Source: SM23-28-2 sp964512285
GTDB taxonomy: Bacteria > Chloroflexota > Dehalococcoidia > SM23-28-2
Assembly (NCBI GenBank): GCA_964512285.1
Contig: CAZEJO010000018.1
Span: forward strand, 1 to 33,002
Length of the DNA stretch: 33,002 nt
Reading direction: 5' to 3'
The stretch's first letter is position 1. Each line of letters starts with the position of its first letter. Position numbers and translations under genes: made by a program. The notes beneath the pieces were generated by a model. That model worked only from the letters and a program-made list of their open reading frames with translations, searched no databases and was not told where the DNA came from. Positions 1 to 7,886 of this stretch are shown here, piece by piece.

Positions 1-151
1 CCGCGAAGATCGCCCCGCCGACGTACGCCCGTGGCGAGTCCGCAACCAGCAAGAGGACTGCCGCCCCCACCGTCGCGGCGACTGCCGCCAAAATATGGGA
101 TACGCCGCGCAGCAGTGGCCGGTCGCGCGTGAAGTCGTCAGCAAGGGTCAT
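1..151 (-). CDS. Hemolysin III / TrhA-like membrane protein, 5' part only
   Basis: The reverse strand from an ATG at 151 reads open to the window edge for 50 codons. The visible N-terminus has a short charged stretch, then RPLLRGVSHILAAVAATVGA and a hydrophobic run (LLLVADSP). The pattern 'P-x-LRG-x-x-H' followed by a first membrane segment is typical of the hemolysin III / YqfA / TrhA family (seven-helix proteins of the PAQR superfamily). The family is linked to membrane homeostasis; true haemolysis is doubtful. Only the first helix and part of the second are present, so the zinc-binding residues cannot be checked. The assignment rests on one short motif. Confidence 0.6.
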   Translation of the reverse strand, partial: MTLADDFTRDRPLLRGVSHILAAVAATVGAAVLLLVADSPRAYVGGAIFA

Positions 152-208
152 ATCCCAAATAATCTGCCAGAAAGTCTCGAAGGCGTCAAGGCAGAAGGTG
201 GGCGCTCT

Positions 209-256
209 AGGCTACCACCGCCTCCTGGCGTACCACGCGCCTGTGGTGAGGGTAGC
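209..256. repeat. Dispersed intergenic repeat, copy 1 (right part only)
   Basis: This stretch matches about three quarters of 3139-3187, including the shared blocks GGCTAC, CCGCC, GGCGTACCAC, CGCCTG and TGAGG. It lies upstream of the hemolysin III-like gene on the - strand, as the other copies lie upstream of - strand genes. The rest of the non-coding stretch 152-422 shows no convincing gene, promoter or terminator. Confidence 0.5.
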
Positions 257-422
257 GCTCCCTACCACGGCGACCACGCAGGGGTAGCTGGCCACGTTCG
301 GATCCAGGCGCTGCACTCACTCCGGCTCGCCCGACGAGCCGATTTGCGATGGGGCGGCCTCGGCAAGCTTGCATTCACCTTAATTGCCCAATGAACGGCA
401 CGCATAGCTGCACTACCCACGG

Positions 423-3008
423 CTACTGGGGCTGGCCGGGGATCTCGATCATCTGGGGCGGGTAATCCTCCAAAGCGTCGGGATCAGTCGGCACAAACCA
501 GAAGCGGAACACGATGCGCAACTCGGTCTGCTCGACGTTGCCGGCGGCCTCCAGATATCCCCACGTCCAGTCGTCCAGTTCGTACGCCTGCGGGTCCTCG
601 AGCTGCTCCAATGCCTCCTCGTAGGCCTCGTCGTACGTCTTGACGGGCGCCGCTTCCTCCTTGACGCCCGAGATCTGCCTCTGGACAATCGAGGCGTTTA
701 TGACCGACCCATCGTTGTTCATCTGCACCGTCATCTCACCACCTTCGCCGAGCACGCTGACCGGCATGCCATCCACGTCGACCTGCCGCTTGAAGGTGAG
801 GATAACATTCTTCTGCGACTGCTGAATGTCGCCGCCAGTAACGGTAAAACCTTGGACGTCCGCATCGGCGTCCACAGGCATTGTCTCGATCACAAATCGC
901 GCACCCATCGGTTCCGCGAAGTCCCTGCGCTCCCAATCCTGCTCTCCAATGAAGTTCAACGCACGGTCGATGTATTCTTCCTCCTCGAGCACAGGTCCGT
1001 CGACGGTCGCCTTCCGCTCCCCAAGGACATACACTGCGCCACTGAGACGGTTCACCCGCACCTGTGTCCATGGCTCGCCTCGGTCGCCGTCGTGGGTCAC
1101 GAAATCGCCCTCGCACTGGAACTCCAGGTCACGGATTGGGTCTGGCAAGGGCATTGGCTTTATCTCGAAGATTGGCAGCAACTCCGGGATCTGATGGGGG
1201 TCTAGTACTGGGGACGACGGGTTCGACGCGAAGTTGGAGAGGTACTGGATGTGATAGTGTGATGTCCCGGAGGTATTGGGCTGGTTGGTGAACGTTGTGT
1301 CATAGAGCGGGGTAGTGGTCACGTTGAACCCGCCCATCGTGATGCAGAGCGGCACCACACCCCCCACTGCCAAGCCTTCGATGAAGGAATCAGCCACGTC
1401 GAGCCCAAGGTTGTTGTAGTTGTTCCAGATCGCGTTGGTCTGGCCTTCGTGGCAGTAAGCCGGGGTCGATGCCCCGCAGGCCATGCGCAGATCCGGCTCC
1501 AATACAGGGCCCCAGCGCTCGTAGACGTTACGCATGAAGAGCGAATCCGCCGCGCCGTTGAACTTGTCTGGACAGGCGTACCACCAGTCCGGGTCTACGT
1601 TTGAGCACAGCAGCGGTCCGTGGGCAAACACTTCGCACGAGCACTGCCAGTAGTAGCGCAGCAGTCCCCCGTCCTGCCAGTCGCCCAGGCTCATGTAGAC
1701 CTGGCCCGCGCTGTTCCCGAGGGTGTCCCAACCCGTCGGGCCGCCGTGGCCGGCGTAGAAGAACAGCATGGCCCCCGCGTCGATACCGCCCGTCGGGTCG
1801 CTATCGGCTCCGCTGGGCGTGAGGTCGCTATCGTAGTAGAAGTACGCCGTGTTCGACAGCAAAAAATGCATGTGCCACTTGGCCCATGTGTCAGGGGTGT
1901 GGTTGGCCGCTGCAGGCGAGCCCAACATGGTAGTACCGAACAGGAACTCCTCTGCGGTATTGATGTGCCAGTCGGTATCGCCGTGGGCTGCGGTTGCCGA
2001 GTTCAGGGCTGGGTTCCGCAACCTGAAGACCGTCTTCACCAGCAGGACGTCGAACTTGTTGACCCTGGCCATGTCGCACAGCCCCGACTCCTCGCAACGA
2101 CCGGGTACATAGCGCTCGAATGTCCGACCAGAGGGGTCGAAGCGATAGGCGATATCGTAGTTGCCCTCAATGGCGCTGAGGGCTGTCGCCGGATCCGCGC
2201 CCGAAGCGCCCCTCCAGACGAAATTGTTCCAGCCGGGCTCCAGGTCCAGGGTGAGGCTGGAGGCCTCGCCTATTCGTGTAGAAAGAGGAACGACGGGGAT
2301 TTCGCACACGAGCCCGGGGGCCGTGACCAGCACCAGCAGGTCGTCGTCCGTGTTGACGCTGGTCATGTTGCAGAGTCCTGGCTCGTCGCAACGACCGGGT
2401 ACGTGGCGCTCGAAGGTCTGGTCAGCGGCCACGAAGCGATAGGCGATAGCGTAGTTGCCTTCGATGCAGCCCAGGGCTGTGGTTGGATCCACGCCCGAAG
2501 CGCCCGTCCAGACTAAGTTGTTCCAGCCCATCTGTAGGTCGAAGGTACGAGTGGCAGGTGGCTCCGTGCATATGAACTCGGCTGGTGGTGGCGTGGGTGT
2601 GGGCGCGGGCGTAGGCATCGGCATCTTTGTGGCCTCGGGCGTAGGCGTAGGGCATTCGCCAACCTCGATCACGTCCTCGCGCGCACCGTGAGCGTTGTGA
2701 AGCGTGCCGTACAGGTAGAGCATTGGGGTACCGGCAACGAGGCTCTCAATCTGCTGGCACTCCTCATTGCTCTCGCCCTGGTTGATGACGATTTTGTCGC
2801 CTATGTCACAGCCAGTCGCGTCGCTCACCATGATACTGTCAGCCCCGGCACTGGCCGCCTGGGCCAGGGTGGTGTTGCAGCTCTGGGAGGAAACGCTTCC
2901 GGTACCGGACAAGGCAAACGCCAGGCTGAGGGACATGACCGCCGCAAACGCGACAAGGATCCCCACGATGCCCATACCTACGACTGATGGGATAACTCGA
3001 CATTTCAT
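423..3008 (-). CDS. Large secreted multidomain protein with duplicated GWNN modules and a caspase-like H/C domain
   Basis: 861 residues from the ATG at 3008, chosen because GAGGAGG lies about 5 nt upstream; an in-frame ATG 60 nt earlier lacks such a site. Order of parts: signal peptide or membrane anchor (about 8-32); a small domain (about 42-118) resembling 'Gxxx-I-V-x-x-x-x-G-x-x-x-GD-x-I' surface modules; a Pro/Thr linker (about 118-148); two copies of a roughly 85-residue module with GWNN, IEGNY, AYRF and the motif VPGRC or its near match; then a domain with FFYAGHGG (H421) and WQCSCEVF (C456, C458). The last resembles caspase/gingipain-like folds such as DUF6345, where His and Cys form the catalytic dyad. 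The C-terminal 200 residues resemble PepSY/FTP-type propeptide domains only loosely. Likely exported. A peptidase role is inference. Confidence 0.7.
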   Translation of the reverse strand: MKCRVIPSVVGMGIVGILVAFAAVMSLSLAFALSGTGSVSSQSCNTTLAQAASAGADSIMVSDATGCDIGDKIVINQGESNEECQQIESLVAGTPMLYLYGTLHNAHGAREDVIEVGECPTPTPEATKMPMPTPAPTPTPPPAEFICTEPPATRTFDLQMGWNNLVWTGASGVDPTTALGCIEGNYAIAYRFVAADQTFERHVPGRCDEPGLCNMTSVNTDDDLLVLVTAPGLVCEIPVVPLSTRIGEASSLTLDLEPGWNNFVWRGASGADPATALSAIEGNYDIAYRFDPSGRTFERYVPGRCEESGLCDMARVNKFDVLLVKTVFRLRNPALNSATAAHGDTDWHINTAEEFLFGTTMLGSPAAANHTPDTWAKWHMHFLLSNTAYFYYDSDLTPSGADSDPTGGIDAGAMLFFYAGHGGPTGWDTLGNSAGQVYMSLGDWQDGGLLRYYWQCSCEVFAHGPLLCSNVDPDWWYACPDKFNGAADSLFMRNVYERWGPVLEPDLRMACGASTPAYCHEGQTNAIWNNYNNLGLDVADSFIEGLAVGGVVPLCITMGGFNVTTTPLYDTTFTNQPNTSGTSHYHIQYLSNFASNPSSPVLDPHQIPELLPIFEIKPMPLPDPIRDLEFQCEGDFVTHDGDRGEPWTQVRVNRLSGAVYVLGERKATVDGPVLEEEEYIDRALNFIGEQDWERRDFAEPMGARFVIETMPVDADADVQGFTVTGGDIQQSQKNVILTFKRQVDVDGMPVSVLGEGGEMTVQMNNDGSVINASIVQRQISGVKEEAAPVKTYDEAYEEALEQLEDPQAYELDDWTWGYLEAAGNVEQTELRIVFRFWFVPTDPDALEDYPPQMIEIPGQPQ

Positions 3009-3102
3009 GACCGCCTCCTCGAGGGCATACTGATACCACGAACACGTCCAGCGAGGCCCTGGCATCATGCCAGAACCTCTCGTGAGGAGTCAAGGCGAAG
3101 CG

Positions 3103-3187
3103 CCATCCTACCCGCACCCGCAAGGGGCCGCAAGCGACGGGGCTACAGCCGCCGCTAGGCGTACCACCCGCCTGCGCTGAGGTTAGG
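3103..3187. repeat. Dispersed intergenic repeat, copy 2 (fullest copy)
   Basis: Begins with CCATCCTA and passes through GGCTACAGCCGCC to GGCGTACCAC and TGAGG. The left half matches 4547-4597 and 4947-4997; the right half matches 209-256. It lies 95 nt upstream of the start of the large secreted protein and downstream of the lipoprotein gene. Confidence 0.6.
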
Positions 3188-3213
3188 CTTCATTACGGAC
3201 GGCACGCCTTGTG

Positions 3214-4512
3214 CTAGTACCACACGGCATCCACAGTGTATTGCTTGTCTCGACCAGTGTCGGGGTCCAAGCAGTCGCAGACAAAGCCCTGAGGCCCTTG
3301 CACGGGTTTTGTACAGTATGTCTGCGAACAGTTGAAATCGTAGCGTTTCCCCATAATGTCGGGCAAGCTGCCCGACACACCTCGACAGTCCATCTCGCTC
3401 ACTACCATGAACCACACGTTGTCTTGAGGATACAGATTTGGCAATATGGCACTTGCATCGAAAGTGAATGCGATGTCGTCGCTGTCAGTCCGAGGATCGC
3501 CAGGACACACCATTATCTCCATCGAGGCGATGCTGAAACAAGGATCACAGACGCGAGCATATGATACGAAGTTCTCCAGAGCGCACCGGAAGGCGTCGCT
3601 GCGACGGCTAGAGAACGAACTAGTCCAGCAGTAATTGGCGTCGTCGCGTGGGAGAACGTCATCAGGGACGCTAGGCTCGTAGCGATAGATCTGTGTAGCA
3701 AAGTCCTCCGACTCGTCGCCCTCGCCTCTTAGACTCAGGTGAGTCCACGTGACGCCGCCGTCCGACGTCGTCCACGTGCCCTCCGGTGTGACGACCGTGC
3801 CGTTCATCGCGTCGCTGAAGCTGATCGACGTGACGGGCACGCCCTGCGGGATCACCGCGACCTCCGCCCACGTCACACCGCCGTCTTGCGAGCGGAACAG
3901 GTTAACGCCGGAGCTGTTCAAGCCCATCCAACCGTGCGCCGCATCGAGGAACAGGATCTGCACCACAGCGTTGCCGTTCGGCAGGTCGCCGACGCCGGCC
4001 TCCGGCGGCGGGTTGCCGAGCGTGGTGCGGCTGATCAGCGTCCACGCCTCGCCGCCGTCAGTGGTGTGGAAGAGGTACTTCTCACTGCTGCCCGCCGCCG
4101 CGCCGCCGAGGCAGAGCTGCCACTCCGTGCTCGCATCAAGGGCGAATGACGGCCCCTCGGCGAGCGGCCGTCCCTCGAGCGAAGTACGGAGCGTGCAAGG
4201 GTCGACGGCCCACGTGAACGGCGTCGGCGCCGCAACGACGGTTGCGGTCGCGGACGGTGAGGGCGTACTCGTCGCTGCGCCGACGGTTGGCGTCCCGAGC
4301 GCGGGCGTCGGTGACGCAACGACGGTTGCGGTCGCGGGCGGTGAGGGCGTACTCGTCGCCGCGCCGACGGTTGCCGTCTCGAGCGCGGGCGTCGGCGACG
4401 GCAGTGCCGCGGTCGGCGTCGCCGTCTCGCCCCCGCCGTTGCACGCTGCCAGCAACAGGGAGGCTGTCACAAGAATGCACAAGACGAACGCACATCGCCA
4501 AAGAGACTTCAC
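3214..4512 (-). CDS. Lipoprotein with Ala/Thr/Pro repeats, BNR-type propeller repeats and a Cys-rich C-terminus
   Basis: 432 residues from a GTG at 4512, preceded by a GGGGG stretch as a weak ribosome site. The N-terminus has a charged start, a hydrophobic core and the lipobox LLAAC, giving lipidation at C24. Residues about 30-95 are low-complexity Ala/Thr/Pro/Val, encoded partly by an 84-bp tandem repeat. Residues about 120-250 carry Asp-box/BNR motifs (TTDGGEAWT, SQDGGVTWA, TSDGGVTWT) and hydrophobic strands, as in Ycf48-like or sialidase-type beta-propellers. The last 150 residues hold about ten cysteines and match nothing I recognise. Probably anchored outside the membrane with the propeller as a binding platform. 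Its ligand is unknown. Confidence 0.75.
   Translation of the reverse strand: MKSLWRCAFVLCILVTASLLLAACNGGGETATPTAALPSPTPALETATVGAATSTPSPPATATVVASPTPALGTPTVGAATSTPSPSATATVVAAPTPFTWAVDPCTLRTSLEGRPLAEGPSFALDASTEWQLCLGGAAAGSSEKYLFHTTDGGEAWTLISRTTLGNPPPEAGVGDLPNGNAVVQILFLDAAHGWMGLNSSGVNLFRSQDGGVTWAEVAVIPQGVPVTSISFSDAMNGTVVTPEGTWTTSDGGVTWTHLSLRGEGDESEDFATQIYRYEPSVPDDVLPRDDANYCWTSSFSSRRSDAFRCALENFVSYARVCDPCFSIASMEIMVCPGDPRTDSDDIAFTFDASAILPNLYPQDNVWFMVVSEMDCRGVSGSLPDIMGKRYDFNCSQTYCTKPVQGPQGFVCDCLDPDTGRDKQYTVDAVWY
4231..4398. repeat. 84-bp tandem repeat (two copies) inside the lipoprotein gene
   Basis: 4231-4314 is repeated almost exactly at 4315-4398. The unit is 28 codons, so copy number can change without a frameshift. 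It encodes the Thr/Pro/Ala spacer between the lipid anchor and the propeller. Confidence 0.85.
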
Positions 4513-4546
4513 GGCTTACCCCCGATCGACTATAAAACCTGACCCC

Positions 4547-4597
4547 CCATCCTACTCGCAGGCGCGAGAGCAAGCAAGGGGAGGAGCTACAGCCGCC
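4547..4597. repeat. Dispersed intergenic repeat, copy 3
   Basis: A 51-bp stretch from CCATCCTA to GCTACAGCCGCC. It is the same length as 4947-4997 and identical at about 41 of 51 positions. It sits 34 nt upstream of the lipoprotein start. Confidence 0.6.
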
Positions 4598-4692
4598 GGT
4601 TCTTGCGCGGAGGCTCGGCCCAGTCGCAGGAACCCAGGCCCCCTGTGAGCGACGAGCGCTAGCACGTGGACACAGGTGGCCGCTGGTGACTA

Positions 4693-4905
4693 CTACGCGG
4701 GGCTTATCTGCTTTTCCTTCACAGCGGGGAAGTAATTGATGCCCGCCAGCGGCTCGGCCGTCTGGACATCGTAGGTATTATTGCTATAGGCCATGACAAT
4801 CCTGCCCGGGACGGACTCTTCAGCGCCCACAGAAGCCTGCCCTAGCGGGCCTTGGAGCGCGATCGGCCCATGCAGGCGGACGTTCTGGCCATTGACGTAC
4901 TTCAC
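4693..4905 (-). CDS. Small hypothetical protein (70 aa)
   Basis: Starts at a GTG (4905) with GGGAGG seven nt upstream, a good ribosome site for so short a gene. There is no signal peptide, membrane segment or cysteine. It is mostly polar and beta-like, with GQNVRLHGPIALQGPLGQA followed by RIVMAYSNNTYDV. I do not recognise a family. It lies between the DUF6504 gene and the lipoprotein gene on the same strand, separated from each by a repeat copy. It is kept as real because of the ribosome site and an open frame whose composition matches its neighbours. Confidence 0.55.
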   Translation of the reverse strand: MKYVNGQNVRLHGPIALQGPLGQASVGAEESVPGRIVMAYSNNTYDVQTAEPLAGINYFPAVKEKQISPA

Positions 4906-4946
4906 TTGTCAGCCTCCCACCGAATATCCTGCCAGGAACTGTCATC

Positions 4947-5014
4947 CCATCCTAATCGCAGCCACGAGGGTTGGCAAAGGAGGGAGCTACAGCCGCCTAT
5001 AGGCGAACCACTTG
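4947..5014. repeat. Dispersed intergenic repeat, copy 4, overlapping the end of the DUF6504 gene
   Basis: The left 51 bp match copy 3. The right part continues with the block shared with copy 2 (GCTACAGCCGCC, then AGGCG and ACCAC). The stop codon and last few codons of the DUF6504 gene lie inside it, so the repeat appears to supply that protein's C-terminal residues. It ends 42 nt upstream of the small gene. Confidence 0.55.
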
Positions 5015-5298
5015 CTCTTCTCCTGCCTCCGTCTGCCCTGCCGCCGCGTGGCCAGCCAGTCCACGTAGACCTCGTACACCTCGCCCTCCGTGGTGCGCAG
5101 CCGATAGTAGAGGCGCTGAGGGCCGGAGCGCCAGTCGTCATGGCCGCGGATCGCCTGGCCGGAGGCATGCTCCTGCCAGTGCTGGAGGACATCGGCAACC
5201 TTGTACTCCTTGTCGCCCAGACGGAAGGCCACCGGAACGGGCGGATCGTCGTCGCTCAGCTTCACCTCGATCGGCTTGCCGATGAACTCGACGGGCAT
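4987..5298 (-). CDS. DUF6504 family protein
   Basis: 103 residues from the ATG at 5298; an in-frame TTG at 5304 is less likely. The sequence opens with FIGKPIEVKL, then FRLGDKEYKVADVLQHWQEH, then LYYRLRTTEGEVYEVYVDW. This is the pattern of the DUF6504 family: small beta-rich proteins with 'Y-x-V-x-x-V-L-x-x-W' and 'Y-x-R-x-x-x-x-G-x-x-Y-x-L-Y'. The biochemical role is unknown. It begins 32 nt after the secDF stop on the same strand and is probably co-transcribed with it. The C-terminus is unusually basic (RRQGRRRQEK) and its last codons overlap a dispersed repeat. Confidence 0.75.
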   Translation of the reverse strand: MPVEFIGKPIEVKLSDDDPPVPVAFRLGDKEYKVADVLQHWQEHASGQAIRGHDDWRSGPQRLYYRLRTTEGEVYEVYVDWLATRRQGRRRQEKSKWFAYRRL

Positions 5299-5330
5299 AA
5301 CCAACCCCCATCAACCGCCAGCAGACGCCC

Positions 5331-7886
5331 CTAGGTGCCGGGCGCAGGCGCCAGCCTGGGGAACAGCCGCTGGAAGATGCGCAGCACGTCGCCTTCCTCC
5401 CAGCTCACCAGGAGCTGCGCGGCTATGAAGATCGAGCTGTACGTGCCGCTGACCACGCCGATGAGCAGCACCAGCAGGAAGCTCTGAATCGTCACCCCGC
5501 CCAGCAGGAGCAGAGCGGCGATGGTCACTACCAGGGTCAGAGATGTGTTCAGCGAGCGCGCCAGCGTCTCGGTCAGGCTCGCGTTGACGATCTCGGGCAA
5601 CTCCACCCCCGGATTACGGGTTATGTTCTCGCGGATACGATCGAACACCACGATGGTGTCATGCACGCTGAAGCCGATGATCGTCAGCAGCCCCGTGATG
5701 AACATCGTGTTGATCTCCATCCCGAACACCTTGCCGAAGATGGAGAACACCCCCAGTATCACCAACGTATCGTGTAGCACGGCAATGATGGCACAGACGC
5801 CGTAGCGCCACGGCTTCGGCAGATGGCGGAAAGCCCAGATGATGTACAGCAGGATGCCCACCGCTGCCGCCAGCACCGCTATCGTCGCGTTGCGCGCGAT
5901 CTCCCGCGACACAATCTCCGACACGGCCGCGAAGTCCCGCACCGTCAGTGCACCAAAGCGATCCACCAGCGCATCCTCGATGCCCTCCCGCTCAGACGGC
6001 ATGGCCGGGCCCACCGGCGGGACGTCCGCCGTTCCCTCCAGTTCGCCCATGCGGATGATGAAATCGCCCTCGCTGGTGCGCTGCACGCGCGCCTCATCAT
6101 GGCCGATGTCGGCCAGCGCCGACCGCAGGTCATCCGCCGACACCGACTCCTCGAAGCGAACGGTCATGCTGGTGCCAGCGGCAAACTCAACGCCCGGCTT
6201 CAGAGCAGGCGGAACGAGCAGGGAGATGACACCCGGAATCAGAATCACCACCGACAGCAGGAAGTACCAGCCGCGGCGATGCACGAAGTCCAGCAAGCCC
6301 GCCCTCCTGCCGGGCAAGGGGCCGGACGAAGCCGGCGCAGGAGCAGCCGGCATCCCCGCCTTCGCCTCAGCGCCCAACCGCCCCAGAGACCCGGCCAGCG
6401 GCGTCCCCACCAGCAATCGCAAGAACGTGCGAGTGACGACGATCGCCGAGAACATGCTCACCGCCACGCCGATGCCCAGGGTGAGCGCGAAGCCCTTCAC
6501 CAGGTTTGCGCCGAACTGGTCGCCGAACCACCACAGGATACCGCAGGTGATAAACGTCGATACGTTGCTATCGCGGATCGAGGGCCAGGCGCGCGCGAAG
6601 CCCGTCTCTATGGCCGTGACTAAACCACGGCCTGCTCTCAGTTCCTCCTTCATTCGTTCGAAGATGAGGATGTTGGCGTCCACGGCCATGCCCACCGAGA
6701 GGACGAAGGCCGCGATCCCCGCCAGGGTGAGGGTCACCGGTATCAGCTTGAAGATCATTAGAAGAACCGAGACGTACGTGATCAGGGCCGTGCTGGCCAG
6801 GCCGCCGGCCAGGCGGTAGTAGAGAATCATGAAGGCGATGACAGCCAGGATGCCTATCTCGCCCGCCTGCACGCTCTTGCGCACCGAGTCATCGCCCAGA
6901 GTGGCGTCCACCGTAGACTCCTGGATCACCTCCAGCGGCACAGGCAGAGCGCCCGAGTTGAGCTGGATGGCCAGCCTGCGCCCTTCCTCCAGGGGAACAC
7001 CTTCAATCACAGCATCGCCGCCGGCGATGACCGACCTGATCGTGGGTGCCGAGATGTTCTCCTCGTCCAGGAAGATGGCCATAGGCAGGCCAACCAGACG
7101 GCTGGTGATCTGCTCGAAGAGTTCGCCGCCTTCAGAGTTGAAGTGGATAGAGACAATCGGCTGACCACCAGCACCCAACAGTTCCACGCGAGCGTTGGCC
7201 TTGAGGAAGTGGCCCGTCAGGGCCTTCTCCTTATCATCCGTGCCGATGCCTGTCGCCACCACCCACATGACATTACCCGTGGGTGACGTCTGACCGGTAG
7301 GCACGCAGCCCCAGTCGTGCCCCTCGCTCGCCGGCACCAGGTTGGACGGCCTGGCGTCATCCCCCGTTCCGACCACGTCTGATGGCACGGTGAAAGTCTC
7401 CGGCGTTTCGCTACCGCACGTCGCAGCAGTGCAGCAGACGAAGTTGCCCTCCTCATCTCGCTGCGGCTCCTTGAACTCCAACTCCGCAGTGCGACCGATG
7501 AGGTCGCGAGCCTCCTCCGGCGTGATGCCCGGAAGCTGCACGGCCAAACGGTCTGACCCCTGCCGCTGAATCTCCGACTCAGCTACTCCCCAGGCGTTGA
7601 CCCGCCTCTCGATGATGTCCTTGACCCCCTCCATGGCGTCTTCCCGCTGGTCGGGCGGCACCTGGCTGGTGTCAGCTTCCAGCAGGACGTATGTGCCGCC
7701 CTTGAGGTCGAGCCCCAGGCGCATCGTCTCCCGATCGAAGCCGCCGACTTGCAGGCCGTGTCCCTTCGGCCAGGGGAAGAAATCGGGCAGATAGCGCCCG
7801 GGGTCAGAGGGCCAAACGATGACGACAGCAATGGCTGTAAGAATGACAATGAAGGCGAAGCTCAAAAGATTCGCGCGATTGCGCAT
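5331..7886 (-). CDS. secDF: Protein translocase subunit SecDF (SecD and SecF fused)
   Basis: 851 residues, an inner-membrane accessory of the Sec translocon that uses proton flow to pull exported proteins out. The SecD half begins with a membrane segment (about 7-24), the family motif LGLDLKGGTYVLLE, the P1 periplasmic domain, and the segment AVDANILIFERMKEELRAG. A linker near residues 505-530 joins it to SecF, which has its own first helix (RRGWYFLLSVVILIPG), FAAGTSMTV, and VHDTIVVFDRIREN. Many bacteria have separate genes, so the fusion is a lineage marker. A Cys-containing insert near 145-195 (FVCCTAATCGSE) is longer than usual for SecD. The start codon overlaps the stop of the upstream nucleotidyltransferase (ATGA). 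Confidence 0.95.
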   Translation of the reverse strand: MRNRANLLSFAFIVILTAIAVVIVWPSDPGRYLPDFFPWPKGHGLQVGGFDRETMRLGLDLKGGTYVLLEADTSQVPPDQREDAMEGVKDIIERRVNAWGVAESEIQRQGSDRLAVQLPGITPEEARDLIGRTAELEFKEPQRDEEGNFVCCTAATCGSETPETFTVPSDVVGTGDDARPSNLVPASEGHDWGCVPTGQTSPTGNVMWVVATGIGTDDKEKALTGHFLKANARVELLGAGGQPIVSIHFNSEGGELFEQITSRLVGLPMAIFLDEENISAPTIRSVIAGGDAVIEGVPLEEGRRLAIQLNSGALPVPLEVIQESTVDATLGDDSVRKSVQAGEIGILAVIAFMILYYRLAGGLASTALITYVSVLLMIFKLIPVTLTLAGIAAFVLSVGMAVDANILIFERMKEELRAGRGLVTAIETGFARAWPSIRDSNVSTFITCGILWWFGDQFGANLVKGFALTLGIGVAVSMFSAIVVTRTFLRLLVGTPLAGSLGRLGAEAKAGMPAAPAPASSGPLPGRRAGLLDFVHRRGWYFLLSVVILIPGVISLLVPPALKPGVEFAAGTSMTVRFEESVSADDLRSALADIGHDEARVQRTSEGDFIIRMGELEGTADVPPVGPAMPSEREGIEDALVDRFGALTVRDFAAVSEIVSREIARNATIAVLAAAVGILLYIIWAFRHLPKPWRYGVCAIIAVLHDTLVILGVFSIFGKVFGMEINTMFITGLLTIIGFSVHDTIVVFDRIRENITRNPGVELPEIVNASLTETLARSLNTSLTLVVTIAALLLLGGVTIQSFLLVLLIGVVSGTYSSIFIAAQLLVSWEEGDVLRIFQRLFPRLAPAPGT

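Noticed and set aside
95..394. A 99-codon + strand frame at the left edge
   Set aside because: It overlaps the hemolysin III-like N-terminus and a dispersed repeat; no recognisable protein.
1620..2516. A 298-codon + strand frame
   Set aside because: Antisense to the large secreted protein, within its duplicated modules; no family match and no ribosome site.
3749..4648. A 299-codon + strand frame
   Set aside because: Antisense to the BNR lipoprotein; its Ala/Val-rich repeats mirror the 84-bp repeat.
5839..6819. A 326-codon + strand frame
   Set aside because: Antisense to SecDF in GC-rich sequence; Arg/Ser-rich low complexity, no motifs.
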